Below, piece by piece: positions 7,728 through 17,210 of a stretch of 64,000 nt of DNA. The notes beneath the pieces were generated by a model. It saw only the letters and a program-made list of their open reading frames with translations, ran no database searches and had not been told where the DNA came from. Position 1 is the stretch's first letter, and each line of letters begins with the position of its first letter. This stretch comes from a virus, in the IMG/VR virus record IMGVR_UViG_3300028392_001993, positions 1-64,000 of that record; one strand, written 5' to 3'. Position numbers and translations under genes: made by a program.

Positions 7728-10700
7728 ATGATAGTAGACCAATTATTCACACCCAAGCCTCTCAAAGAAGGTGGCCCATATGACTTGCCAGGCAAGGACT
7801 ATGACCGTCCTGGTGATACTCCGCGCAAAGCACCCGCTAGCGATGAACACAATCCCTATCCTTTCAGTCCGGAAGAGGATGATGATTACTTCCGTGAAAT
7901 CTTCCGCAAGAAGCGTGAAGCGGCCGCTAAAGATCAAGGTGTGGCGGAAGATTATCGTGACAGCCCAAGGGCCGGAATAGATCCAGACTTTGATTCCTTG
8001 CTTCTTCGCAGAGATGCTAGGCGCAAGGGCATGACTGTGGCTCAATATAAACATTATCTAGCAACACAGGATCAAGACAGAGAATATGAATTGACCATTG
8101 GCCCAGCGGCTCGCGCAGAATTAAAACGTCAAGCAGATGAGATTGCAGAATTAAAACGTCAGCAGTTGCGACAAGAACGTTTAGAAGATGAAGCCGCGGC
8201 ACATCAACGTTATACAGAAAAAGCCGAACGTGAGATGGAAATGGAAAAGATCCGCAAGGCTTACCAACATGAACTTAATGTAATCAATAACAAACATACA
8301 AATAGTTTACAGACATTAAATGCAGAAAACTCACACGACATACGTAAGTTATCAATACAACAACAACACGAGTTGACTATGCTAAAAGCAAATCAACCCG
8401 AACGTCCTACACGCCCACAAAGACCCGGTCGCCCACAGCGACCCACTGCAGAACCCGAAGATGACTTTGAACCAGAACCTGAGATCAGTGTTAAACCAGC
8501 ACCAATGACGTCTAATAAACCCTCTATTGGTAATGCAAATTTTGATAGTGAAACCGGAAAACCATTAAAACCACAACAATGGCACACCAGCCAACAATTA
8601 CCATATAAAAAACCCCCAGCACTGGGTTATAAAAATGATGATGATGTAACTGATATTGAACCAAAAAAGTTAGGTGAAACTGGTATTGATCGTGCAGTCA
8701 ATGACAAAGGTCTTACTCAACAACGATGGCTACAGTTAGTTCAAACTAAATTTCCAGACGCTAAAATTGTTTGTGCAAAAATGATTGACGGACCATGTCG
8801 TGCCACGTTGCCCGATGGTAAAACACTGTCTTGGGTCAAAGTAGACCAAGGTACTGATGGCAACAACAATAGCACAGGCGGTGTCAAGCCTGTTGGGACA
8901 GGCAAGTATAAGGCTTTACAAACAGGCATAGATCAGCGCAAAGCGGCCAGAGATAAGATGCAAGCATATGTTGCAACCCTTCCAACTTATACTAGAAAAG
9001 GCATGTCTGAAAGCAAACGCAACAAACAACGCCGACTAAACGAAGCCCTGCTCATGGAAGATCCTGTCTATCGCAGATTCAAGCGTGTGGGTCGTTATAT
9101 CGCGGAACAAAAATTAACTGAACCAGAAATCTTACAAATCTTCTCCGACGCCGAAGCAGGCATGACTGACAAGGCCACAGGCGCCAACCGCACTTTTGCA
9201 GGCCGTGGTAAAGATGCCACTGTGGACTTTGCCAAAGATGTAGCCGGTGCTGTTAAAGGCGTTCTCAACAGCATACAAAATTCAGTTCCTGTGGCCGCAG
9301 TTGACACGGCGTACGATCAGGCCACTGATGCTTTAGGCGACTTGGCTGGTGGACAAAAAGGTGCTGTGATGGATGCGATCAAGAAGTATCGCAATCTTGT
9401 GAAACAATATCCCAAGACAGCAGGCTTTGCCAAGGCTGCATTGGTAGCTATCGCTGGTCTTGCCACAGGCGGTGCTGGTTTGCCTGCTATTGCTGGATTA
9501 ACATACGCATTGGACTCAGCCATCAAAGGCGACAAGTTATCCAGTGTTATTGGTAAAGGTGCCGGAGCGGCCGCATTGGCGGCCGCTGGTCAAGCCATAC
9601 ACGGTGGAGCCACACAAACAGGACCTGCTGATACAAATGCATTTACCAATGTGAATCAAATGGGCGACCACACAGGCGAATACGTTGACATGCCGGACGG
9701 TTCCGATATAGTAAGTCCATTGGTAGCACCACCACCTGAACTTGCTACATATACTGTGCAATCGGGTGATACCTTGAGTCAAATTGCCCAGGCCAACAAT
9801 ACCACAGTACAAGAACTGGTTGGACTTAATCCACAACTGGCCGCCGCAAGCGGTGCCATAGGCGGACAAGGACTTAATCCTGATGTCATATTCCCTGGAC
9901 AACAAATCACATTGCCACCAGCAACACCCGGTGCAGATGTCTATGCTGGGGCAGTTGGTACCAATGCCAACACCATGGCTGATATTGCTCGTGGTCAAGT
10001 GCCCAACAGCGCAATCACACAAGGTATGGCTGCTAGAAATGCAGTAAGAGAATCCATCAAGTATCGTGCAAGAATTTTACATGCTGACAAACTAATCGAT
10101 CAAAAGGCTACAGTGCTGAACTGGGCCTTGAGCGAAAGCGTTGGTCGTAAGAGCAAGAGTGTTAACTTGACTACCTTAGGCACTTACACAGTATTTGAAA
10201 ACATCGACCGTTATCGCCGAGCAATTCTTGAAGCAACACAACCTGGTCGTCCTGAACTGCCAGATCAATATCGTCCAGACTTGCCAGGCGGCGCAGGAGT
10301 GCAATCACAGCCTGGTATGATTGGTCGTGGACTCAATTGGCTAGATAACAAAGCCAAAGCAGTAGGTGGAGCACTCAGCAACTTTGGACACCAATTTACT
10401 ACCAATGTCACAAAAGAAAAACTCAAGATGAACTGGCATCAAGCTGGCAAACCCAGTGATTCAGATCAATTGGCCGCCTGGTTGGTTGGTCAAGGTGTGC
10501 CGCAACAGGTTGTGACCAGTGTGTTTGGCAAGATGGGTATTCCATACACAGCGCCTACTACAGTACAACCAGCAGGTCAATCAGATGAACCAACCGCTAC
10601 TTCTACTGCCACAAGACAAATGCCATGGTACGGAAAAGATGCAAATGGTAAAGTACGTGATTCTGAATCATTACGTGCCCGCGGCAATGCTGAACTAGTT

Positions 10701-11360
10701 AAACGTGGATTGCCTAATATGGCCAATGCAACATCACAAGTTGCCAAAGATATTATCGCTCAAACTGGTGGCGAGCCATTGTTAAGTCAACCAACTGCAA
10801 CAACTACCCCGGCCATAACTACAACTACCACCGCCGCAGGTCAGTTCCCCGGTGAAGATCCAAATGGTCCTGGCTATGTTGGCCGTAGAGAAGTTGCTCG
10901 TCGACAAGCCGCACGTGCCGCACAAACTAGTACAACGCCTGCTAAACCTAATTTTGCTCAACAAGGTGGTGGATACAAGAGTGTGAACTATGCACCCAAT
11001 ATCAAGACTGGTGTTGGTTTGCCTAAACCAACTACTCCTGCGGCACCAATTACAACGGTATCAAAAGGTGGCCTTGACAAGAAAACACAAGATTATATCA
11101 ATGCTATCAATGCCAAACAACCAGCAAGTTTAGCAGAGAACCGTATTGCTATCGCATTGAAACAGCCAGTAGCAGAAATGTTGCAAATGGTCGAGACCAA
11201 AGAAGATGTGCAAAAGATCAAACAGTTTGTTGATCAAACATTTGCCCGCTACGGTGCTGTGAATGAATCAGCATTTGCTTTGCGTAACCAAATACTTGAG
11301 CACATAACGCAAGTTGGTGCTCAACGTCGTAGAGAACACAGCCAGAAAGTGGCCCACTAA
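7728..11360 (+). CDS. Large coiled-coil, LysM-containing putative virion/internal protein (1210 aa)
   Basis: Starts MIVDQLFTPKPLKEGG, similar in style to the other head-region N-termini. G71-V-A-E-D repeats the linker seen in the 1268 fusion protein, with the same 13-nt DNA string (ggtgtggcggaag). Residues ~120-225 are a charged coiled coil; ~225-260 are Pro/Arg-rich repeats; ~540-630 are Ala/Gly-rich and hydrophobic; a LysM domain (YTVQSGDTLSQIAQANNTT) begins near residue 675, a fold that binds peptidoglycan or chitin. The C-terminus is Thr/Ala/Pro-rich, then helical. It could be an ejected or cell-wall-contacting protein. Exact role unknown. Confidence 0.75.
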   Translation: MIVDQLFTPKPLKEGGPYDLPGKDYDRPGDTPRKAPASDEHNPYPFSPEEDDDYFREIFRKKREAAAKDQGVAEDYRDSPRAGIDPDFDSLLLRRDARRKGMTVAQYKHYLATQDQDREYELTIGPAARAELKRQADEIAELKRQQLRQERLEDEAAAHQRYTEKAEREMEMEKIRKAYQHELNVINNKHTNSLQTLNAENSHDIRKLSIQQQHELTMLKANQPERPTRPQRPGRPQRPTAEPEDDFEPEPEISVKPAPMTSNKPSIGNANFDSETGKPLKPQQWHTSQQLPYKKPPALGYKNDDDVTDIEPKKLGETGIDRAVNDKGLTQQRWLQLVQTKFPDAKIVCAKMIDGPCRATLPDGKTLSWVKVDQGTDGNNNSTGGVKPVGTGKYKALQTGIDQRKAARDKMQAYVATLPTYTRKGMSESKRNKQRRLNEALLMEDPVYRRFKRVGRYIAEQKLTEPEILQIFSDAEAGMTDKATGANRTFAGRGKDATVDFAKDVAGAVKGVLNSIQNSVPVAAVDTAYDQATDALGDLAGGQKGAVMDAIKKYRNLVKQYPKTAGFAKAALVAIAGLATGGAGLPAIAGLTYALDSAIKGDKLSSVIGKGAGAAALAAAGQAIHGGATQTGPADTNAFTNVNQMGDHTGEYVDMPDGSDIVSPLVAPPPELATYTVQSGDTLSQIAQANNTTVQELVGLNPQLAAASGAIGGQGLNPDVIFPGQQITLPPATPGADVYAGAVGTNANTMADIARGQVPNSAITQGMAARNAVRESIKYRARILHADKLIDQKATVLNWALSESVGRKSKSVNLTTLGTYTVFENIDRYRRAILEATQPGRPELPDQYRPDLPGGAGVQSQPGMIGRGLNWLDNKAKAVGGALSNFGHQFTTNVTKEKLKMNWHQAGKPSDSDQLAAWLVGQGVPQQVVTSVFGKMGIPYTAPTTVQPAGQSDEPTATSTATRQMPWYGKDANGKVRDSESLRARGNAELVKRGLPNMANATSQVAKDIIAQTGGEPLLSQPTATTTPAITTTTTAAGQFPGEDPNGPGYVGRREVARRQAARAAQTSTTPAKPNFAQQGGGYKSVNYAPNIKTGVGLPKPTTPAAPITTVSKGGLDKKTQDYINAINAKQPASLAENRIAIALKQPVAEMLQMVETKEDVQKIKQFVDQTFARYGAVNESAFALRNQILEHITQVGAQRRREHSQKVAH

Positions 11361-11443
11361 ACTCAGCCCTTAGGACCGAGTGGGCGGCTTCTGCCCGGGC
11401 CAATGGATTCGCTACCTGGCGGCCCAAAACGAGCACATACAAG
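11361..11443. other. Intergenic GC-rich segment with imperfect hairpins
   Basis: No gene seen. A G/C-rich stretch can fold (GGGCC near 11397 with GGCCC near 11420) but no T-run follows, so I do not call a terminator. Confidence 0.35.
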
Positions 11444-11471
11444 TTGACATCTCCTAAATAACTGTTATAAT
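11444..11471 (+). promoter_or_regulatory. Consensus sigma-70-like promoter
   Basis: TTGACA (11444-11449), 16-base spacer, TATAAT (11466-11471), before the DsbA-like gene at 11491. An inverted repeat, TCTCCTAAA (11450-11458) with TTTAGGAGA (11478-11486), flanks the -10 box and contains the ribosome-binding site, so the site could be an operator or an RBS-masking hairpin. Confidence 0.75.
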
Positions 11472-11490
11472 AGTATTTTAGGAGATTTCT

Positions 11491-11751
11491 ATGACAGCAA
11501 AAACATTCAACGGCGATCAAAAGATCAAACTTACCCAAATTATCAATGAAGGCATGCAGGTCATGCACGAAATCGACACACTTCAGGGCGGACTCAATGA
11601 CACTATCAAAGCCGTAGCAGAAGAACTGGAAGTCAAGCCTGCTATTTTGAAGAAGGCTATCAAATTGGCACACAAGGCTGAATTTGGCAAGGAAAAACAA
11701 GATCACGAAACACTTGAGAATATTCTCGAGACCGTTGGTAAAACCTTATAA
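11491..11751 (+). CDS. DsbA-like dsDNA-binding protein (86 aa)
   Basis: A short all-helical protein: QKIKLTQIINEG, then NDTIKAVAEELEVKPAILKKA and a long C-terminal helix. Size and layout match T4 DsbA (89 residues), a double-stranded DNA-binding protein that helps late transcription in T4; the match is in pattern, not in many identical residues. It has its own consensus promoter and a strong Shine-Dalgarno (AGGAGA) overlapping the right arm of an inverted repeat. It lies just before the replication genes. Other small helical DNA-binding roles are possible. Confidence 0.55.
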   Translation: MTAKTFNGDQKIKLTQIINEGMQVMHEIDTLQGGLNDTIKAVAEELEVKPAILKKAIKLAHKAEFGKEKQDHETLENILETVGKTL

Positions 11752-11754
11752 TTT

Positions 11755-12789
11755 GTGATTAGAGTCTTCCCGGCAAAACAATTCCAAGGACAATATTGTC
11801 TATCACCCTTTGTCATGATTGAGGTCACACTCAATGGTGACGTGAGAATGTGCGGGTGTGGCGCCTGGATGCCCAGCACTATCGGAAACCTAACCAGGAC
11901 AACTCTTAAAGAAATGTTGTCCTCGGACTTGGCGCAAAAAATTAGACAAAGCATTATCGATGGGTCTTATGTTTATTGCAATGAAAAACTATGTGGGGTT
12001 ATTACTAATAATGCTCTAAACAGCATTGATACTGTTCCGCCTAATATCACAGCATTGTTTGATGATGTATCAAAATTTGAAATGCCACATCATATTAGTT
12101 TTCAAGGTGATGAAACCTGTAATCTAAGTTGTCCTAGTTGTCGTACCTCTATCAAAAAAACATCAGCAGATAAACTACAAGAACAACAACATATAGGAAA
12201 ACTTATTTCAAAAAATTTGTTTTCTGAACCCACTGATCAAAAAATAAAATTAGAACTAAGTGGCACAGGTGAAGTATTTGCTAGTCCTCTGTTGTTGAAT
12301 TTTATTAATTCAATCGATCCATCTAACTTTCCTAACCTAGAACTAGATATTGGTACCAACGGATTACTATGCGAACAGAATTGGCATCGACTGGGATTGA
12401 TGCAATCATCAGTAAAAAAAGTAACAGTGAGCATTGATGCTTCCCAAGCCAGCACATATGAAAGACTTCGTCGTGGTGGCAAGTGGGAAAATTTATTAGA
12501 GTCTATGAATTTTTTACAAAATAAAAAACATAGCCAAGGCATAGCATTACACACTAGAATGATTGTACAACAACAAAATTATCCTGAAATTGAATCATTT
12601 TATCAAATGTGTCAACAGTTTGATGTAGACATGGTAGAATATTCAAGAGTAACAAACTGGGGAACTTGGTCCCAAAAAGAATTTCAGTTTCACGATGTTG
12701 TTAATCCTGCACATGCTGAATATGAAATGGCACAAGCAGAAATTGCCAAAGTAAAAAAATTATCAGGCACATGGTTTGCAGGACTATAA
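11755..12789 (+). CDS. Radical SAM protein with N-terminal SPASM/twitch-like domain (344 aa)
   Basis: GTG start at 11755, three bases after the previous stop. Unusually, the N-terminal ~80 residues (VTLNGDVRMCGCGAW, G-N-L, then Y-V-Y-C-N-E) look like a SPASM or twitch auxiliary-cluster domain, which normally follows the core. The radical SAM core then starts with C-N-L-S-C-P-S-C near residue 122 and has a S-G-T-G-E motif in place of G-G-E-P. The last ~100 residues complete the barrel. Two other proteins here (48443-49645 and 62488-63597, both minus strand) share the same inverted order. Substrate unknown. Confidence 0.85.
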   Translation: MIRVFPAKQFQGQYCLSPFVMIEVTLNGDVRMCGCGAWMPSTIGNLTRTTLKEMLSSDLAQKIRQSIIDGSYVYCNEKLCGVITNNALNSIDTVPPNITALFDDVSKFEMPHHISFQGDETCNLSCPSCRTSIKKTSADKLQEQQHIGKLISKNLFSEPTDQKIKLELSGTGEVFASPLLLNFINSIDPSNFPNLELDIGTNGLLCEQNWHRLGLMQSSVKKVTVSIDASQASTYERLRRGGKWENLLESMNFLQNKKHSQGIALHTRMIVQQQNYPEIESFYQMCQQFDVDMVEYSRVTNWGTWSQKEFQFHDVVNPAHAEYEMAQAEIAKVKKLSGTWFAGL

Positions 12790-12792
12790 ATA
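12785..12792 (+). promoter_or_regulatory. T4-late-type promoter element TATAAATA
   Basis: Exact TATAAATA overlapping the end of the radical SAM gene, four bases before an ATG that opens a 23-codon frame in front of the polymerase. Predicted +1 is at that ATG. Confidence 0.5.
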
Positions 12793-12796
12793 TAGT

Positions 12797-12868
12797 ATGA
12801 GTCGCTCACGTTACGAGCATGTAGTATGGCCTACCAGCCACAAATGGAGAAAAATTGAGTTACATTGA
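12797..12868 (+). CDS. Possible 23-residue leader peptide in front of the polymerase
   Basis: ATG 12797 opens MSRSRYEHVVWPTSHKWRKI-E-L-H and stops at 12868, overlapping the polymerase start by 14 nt in another frame. The upstream TATAAATA would place +1 at this ATG, and terminating ribosomes would land on the polymerase TTG. Translational coupling is possible but coding is unproven at this length. Confidence 0.35.
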   Translation: MSRSRYEHVVWPTSHKWRKIELH

Positions 12869-15515
12869 CGCATTATTTGATCGTGAGCACGATCGCATTC
12901 ACACAGTAGAACGCCGCAATGGCGAACGAGTATATAGAGAGTATCCCGCCAACTACATATTCTATTATGATGATCCCCGAGGTAAATTCCAAAGCATCTA
13001 TGGCACACCCGTATCAAGATTTTCTACACGCAATAACAAAGAGTTCCGCAAGGAAGTCCGCGTTCACAGCCATCGGCCGCTTTACGAAAGCGACATCAAC
13101 CCAATCTTTAGATGCCTTGAAGAAAACTACAAGGACCAAGATGCGCCTGAACTTCACACAGCGTTTTTTGACATTGAGGTGGCGTTTGATCAAGATCGCG
13201 GCTTCTCACCTGTATCAGACCCTTTTAATCCCATTACTGCAATCTCGGTCTATCTGGACTGGCTAGATCAACTGGTAACACTTGCTGTGCCACCCAAACA
13301 TCTAAGTTGGGAAACAGCACAAGAACTGGTCAAAGACTTTGAAAACACAATCTTGTTTGCTGACGAAGCAGACATGATCAAGACCTTCCTAGACTTGATT
13401 GACGACGCAGACGTAGTATCAGGTTGGAATAGTGAAGGCTATGACATTCCTTATACTGTAAACAGATGTACTAGAGTGCTATCAAAAGATGACACACGCA
13501 AGTTTTGTTTGTGGGGGCAACTGCCCAAGAAGCGTATGTTTGAACGCTTTGGTGCCGAAAACGAAACCTATGACTTGATTGGTCGTGTGCATATGGACTA
13601 TATGCAACTGTATCGCAAGTACACCTATGAAGAACGCCACAGTTATAGCCTGGATGCTATTTGTGAATACGAACTGGGTGAACGCAAGACACAGTTCGAA
13701 GGCACCCTGGATAGTTTGTATAACCAACACTTCAAAACATTTATTGAATACAACCGCCAAGACACATTGTTGATTGGCAAGTTAGATAAAAAACTACGCT
13801 TCTTGGACCTGGCCAACGAACTGGCACACGCTAATACTGTGTTGCTCCAGACCACTATGGGTGCGGTAGCAGTAACTGAACAGGCTATTATCAATGAGGC
13901 CCACGAACGTGGCATGGTTGTGCCCAATCGCAAGCAACGCCTTACAGACGAGGATACACAGGCCGCGGGTGCCTATGTTGCTTATCCCAAGAAAGGTGTG
14001 CATGAGTGGATTGGTTCAGTTGACATTAACAGTCTGTATCCAAGTGCTATTCGCGCAATGAATATGGGTCCGGAGACTGTGGTAGGACAACTACGCCAGA
14101 CCATGACAGATCACTTGATCAAAGCCAACATGGCCAAAGGTCAGAGTTTTGCGGCTGCATGGGAAGGTATCTTTGCCAGTTTAGAATACACAGCCGTGAT
14201 GAATCGAGAACGTGGCACAGAGATTACCATTGACTGGGAGAACGGCGAAGAGAGTGTACACTCAGCCGCAGAGATCTGGAACATTATATTTGATTCAAAC
14301 CAACCTTGGATACTCACTGCTAACGGCACTATTCTTACATTTGAGAAGAAAGGTATCATTCCCGGCTTGCTAGAACGTTGGTATAGTGAGCGCAAGGACT
14401 TGCAGGCTCGAAAGAAGGACGCAAAAGATGCCAAAGAAATTGCTTTCTGGGACAAACGACAACTGGTTAAAAAGATTAATCTCAACAGTTTGTACGGGGC
14501 TATTCTTAACCCGGGCTGTAGGTTCTTTGACAAACGTATTGGACAGTCAACGACACTTACTGGTCGTTCAATTGCCCGGCACATGGACGCTCATCTTAAT
14601 GAGTGTATCACAGGCGAATATGACCACGTGGGCAAAGCAGTCATCTACGGGGACACAGACTCGTGTTATTTCTCCGCGTGGCCGGTCCTCAAGAAAGAAG
14701 TCGAAGAAGGCCGGATGGCATGGTCAAAAGAGGCTTGTATTCAACTGTATGACAGCCTTGCTGAGCAGGTCAACGAAAGTTTTCCCGGCTTCATGGAACA
14801 GGCGTTCCATTGTCCCAGGGATATGGGCGAATTGATCAAGTGTGGTCGTGAAACAGTGGCGGATCGTGGGCTGTTTATTACCAAGAAACGTTATGCTGTA
14901 AATGCCATTGACATTGAAGGTAAACGACTTGATATCAATGGTTCAATTGGCAAGACCAAAGCCACAGGACTTGACCTAAAACGCAGTGATACACCCAAAG
15001 TAATTCAAGACTTCTTGTTAGAAATTCTAAATAAACTACTTGCTGGCGCAGGTAAAGATGAGATTGTGGAACGTATTCGTGAATTCAAGTATGAGTTCAA
15101 AGAGCGTCCAGGTTGGGAGAAAGGCTCACCCAAGCGTGTGAATAACTTGACCAAGTACTTGGCAGAAGAAACACGATTAGGCAAGGCTAATATGCCCGGC
15201 CACGTGCGAGCCGCAATCAACTGGAATAACATGCGTAAGATGAATAGTGACAACTATAGTATGCAAATTGTGGATGGTATGAAAACTATTGTGTGTAAAC
15301 TCAAGTCAAATGCTCTAGGTTGGACATCGATTGGTTATCCCACAGACGAGCAACGGCTGCCAGCTTGGTTCACTGCATTACCATTTGATGATGGAGAGAT
15401 GGAAGCAACTGTGGTCGATGGTAAAGTTGATAACTTGCTGGGTGTGTTGGATTGGGATTTAGCATCAGCAACCAACACAGAAAATACATTTACTAGTTTG
15501 TTTGACTTCGAATGA
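12855..15515 (+). CDS. Family B DNA polymerase, T4 gp43-like (886 aa)
   Basis: Replicative polymerase with 3'-5' exonuclease. Exonuclease motifs: F-D106-I-E108 (Exo I), W-N-S-E-G-Y-D (Exo II) and Y-N-R-Q-D303 (Exo III). Polymerase motifs: D390-I-N-S-L-Y-P-S (A), K-x-x-x-N-S-L-Y-G near 543 (B) and Y598-G-D-T-D-S (C). Length is close to T4 gp43 (898). The TTG start at 12855 follows a GGAG Shine-Dalgarno and gives MSYIDALFDREHDRI, in keeping with T4-type N-termini. It is followed by ATGA overlap with a methyltransferase, then the sliding clamp. Confidence 0.97.
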   Translation: MSYIDALFDREHDRIHTVERRNGERVYREYPANYIFYYDDPRGKFQSIYGTPVSRFSTRNNKEFRKEVRVHSHRPLYESDINPIFRCLEENYKDQDAPELHTAFFDIEVAFDQDRGFSPVSDPFNPITAISVYLDWLDQLVTLAVPPKHLSWETAQELVKDFENTILFADEADMIKTFLDLIDDADVVSGWNSEGYDIPYTVNRCTRVLSKDDTRKFCLWGQLPKKRMFERFGAENETYDLIGRVHMDYMQLYRKYTYEERHSYSLDAICEYELGERKTQFEGTLDSLYNQHFKTFIEYNRQDTLLIGKLDKKLRFLDLANELAHANTVLLQTTMGAVAVTEQAIINEAHERGMVVPNRKQRLTDEDTQAAGAYVAYPKKGVHEWIGSVDINSLYPSAIRAMNMGPETVVGQLRQTMTDHLIKANMAKGQSFAAAWEGIFASLEYTAVMNRERGTEITIDWENGEESVHSAAEIWNIIFDSNQPWILTANGTILTFEKKGIIPGLLERWYSERKDLQARKKDAKDAKEIAFWDKRQLVKKINLNSLYGAILNPGCRFFDKRIGQSTTLTGRSIARHMDAHLNECITGEYDHVGKAVIYGDTDSCYFSAWPVLKKEVEEGRMAWSKEACIQLYDSLAEQVNESFPGFMEQAFHCPRDMGELIKCGRETVADRGLFITKKRYAVNAIDIEGKRLDINGSIGKTKATGLDLKRSDTPKVIQDFLLEILNKLLAGAGKDEIVERIREFKYEFKERPGWEKGSPKRVNNLTKYLAEETRLGKANMPGHVRAAINWNNMRKMNSDNYSMQIVDGMKTIVCKLKSNALGWTSIGYPTDEQRLPAWFTALPFDDGEMEATVVDGKVDNLLGVLDWDLASATNTENTFTSLFDFE

Positions 15516-16456
15516 AACTCAGCGAAATTGTTGCTTACTTAAATTTACTCAATTCACTTGATGTTCCAAGCGAATGCGATGCCGCGGTAAAAAAGCTAAG
15601 TCATGTAACGCATGTGGTTGCTGATAACGCTGGTCAATGGCAATCTGCCAGTGATAAGATTATTAAAACGTTTGATAATCTAGGTAGTATTATCGCAAAA
15701 TATTCTAGTGAAATTGAAGATCTTAAAGGAGAGTTAAGATCTGAAATAGAACAACGCGAGCAAGAATATCTCCAGGCTAGCATGCGTTTATATCGTGAAC
15801 AACTAATACACCGGCCTGTTGATCGCATTCTAAATACCCGTATGCGAATTGATGATAGCGATGATCTTTCTTTGCGTACCCACCTTAAAAATCTTACTGA
15901 TTGGCGAATGCCTGGCATGATAATAAGACCTGGCGTTGAAAACTACATCGAAGATATGGTTCCGTTAGATCCTTTATATGTTGTTGACCACCACAAAGAA
16001 TTAATTCGTGTCGCAACTAGCAAGTTTACTCCTGAATATCAACGTAGACTGCGAGAGTATGTAATAAATGACTGGGCCGACGGACCAATTTTATCAAAGA
16101 TGCCTAATAATCAATTTGGTGTAATATTTGCGTATCATTATTTTAATCACAAACCCATACCAATTATCAATAAATTTCTAACAGAGTTCTATGAAAAATT
16201 ACGCCCAGGTGGGTCAGTAATTATGACCTATAACAACTGTGATCTAGCACACGGAGTGATTCGTGCCGATCATATGTGGATGTTATATACTCCACGTAGA
16301 TTGATCGAACGCCATGCTCTAGCTGTGGGATTTGAATTAGTTCATGCTGTGGATGGCAAAGGAGATGTAAGTTGGCTAGAACTACGCAAACCTGGTGATA
16401 TTACTTCGCTGAGAGGCGGACAAACATTAGCCAAAATACTTGCAAAAACAGATTGA
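15512..16456 (+). CDS. SAM-dependent methyltransferase-like protein with N-terminal coiled coil (314 aa)
   Basis: Residues ~1-95 are helical, with a coiled coil around SSEIEDLKGELRSEIEQREQ. The C-terminal half has class I methyltransferase features: D-P-L-Y-V-V-D near the start of the fold, a F-Y-E-K-L-R-P-G-G-S-V strand-turn typical of motif V/VI, and a L-I-E-R-H-A-L-A-V-G-F-E tail. The glycine-rich motif I is weak. Starts by ATGA overlap with the polymerase, so it is translated with the replication genes. Target (nucleic acid or small molecule) not visible. Confidence 0.65.
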   Translation: MKLSEIVAYLNLLNSLDVPSECDAAVKKLSHVTHVVADNAGQWQSASDKIIKTFDNLGSIIAKYSSEIEDLKGELRSEIEQREQEYLQASMRLYREQLIHRPVDRILNTRMRIDDSDDLSLRTHLKNLTDWRMPGMIIRPGVENYIEDMVPLDPLYVVDHHKELIRVATSKFTPEYQRRLREYVINDWADGPILSKMPNNQFGVIFAYHYFNHKPIPIINKFLTEFYEKLRPGGSVIMTYNNCDLAHGVIRADHMWMLYTPRRLIERHALAVGFELVHAVDGKGDVSWLELRKPGDITSLRGGQTLAKILAKTD

Positions 16457-16487
16457 AACCTGTATACTTAACACTTAGGAGAAATTT

Positions 16488-17210
16488 ATGAGAGATTACT
16501 TATTAGACTTGGTAGAACACACTTATGACTTGGGCTGTATTGACCTAGTCAAGATTGTTGGAGATACTAGCAAAACTGAAATTGTGGGATTGGCGGAAGA
16601 TTTGAGTGTGGTTATTCGCGGCAACTTCCACAATCCCGTGGCAGACTTTGTGGGCACATTTGGTATGCCTAACTTGGGTAAACTAAAAACTTTGCTTAAC
16701 TTACAAGAGTACAAAGAAGATGCCAAACTTGCTATTACCAAACGTGCTGATGGTGAACCAGATGGTATTTTGTTTGAAAATAAAATTGGCGACTTTAAAA
16801 ACAACTATCGTTTTATGGCATCAGGTATTGTAAACGAAAAACTAAAGACTGCAAAGATCCGCCCTGTAACATGGCACATTGAGTTTGAACCAACCAATGC
16901 GGCTATTCAGCGAATGAAATGGCAAATGAGTGCCAACGCAGAAGAAGCCAACTTCCAGGCCAAAACTGAAGGCAATGATCTCAAGTTTTTCTTTGGTGAT
17001 CATTCAACACATTCAGGAAACTTTGTGTTCCATCCAGGTGTAGGCGGGCAATTGAAACGTGCGTGGGCCTGGCCTGCCAAACAGTTTGTGAGTATCATGG
17101 ACTTGACTGGTGACAAGAAGGTACGCATCAGCGACGACGGTGCCGCAGAGATCACTGTTGATTCAGGCCTGGCTGTATATCAATATCTATTGCCAGCACA
17201 AAGCAAATAA
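16488..17210 (+). CDS. Sliding clamp, T4 gp45-like (240 aa)
   Basis: Length and sequence texture match T4-type clamps (gp45, 228 residues): an N-terminal F-type helix, G-N-F-H-N-P-V-A-D-F-V-G-T-F-G-M region, L-x-x-L-L-x-L near 62-70, and a C-terminal strand-rich half (ISDDGAAEITVDSGLAVYQY). gp45 is a trimeric ring that gives the polymerase processivity and, in T4, activates late promoters, which fits the many TATAAATA elements here. A good AGGAGA Shine-Dalgarno precedes ATG 16488. The stop overlaps the next start (TAATG). Confidence 0.85.
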   Translation: MRDYLLDLVEHTYDLGCIDLVKIVGDTSKTEIVGLAEDLSVVIRGNFHNPVADFVGTFGMPNLGKLKTLLNLQEYKEDAKLAITKRADGEPDGILFENKIGDFKNNYRFMASGIVNEKLKTAKIRPVTWHIEFEPTNAAIQRMKWQMSANAEEANFQAKTEGNDLKFFFGDHSTHSGNFVFHPGVGGQLKRAWAWPAKQFVSIMDLTGDKKVRISDDGAAEITVDSGLAVYQYLLPAQSK

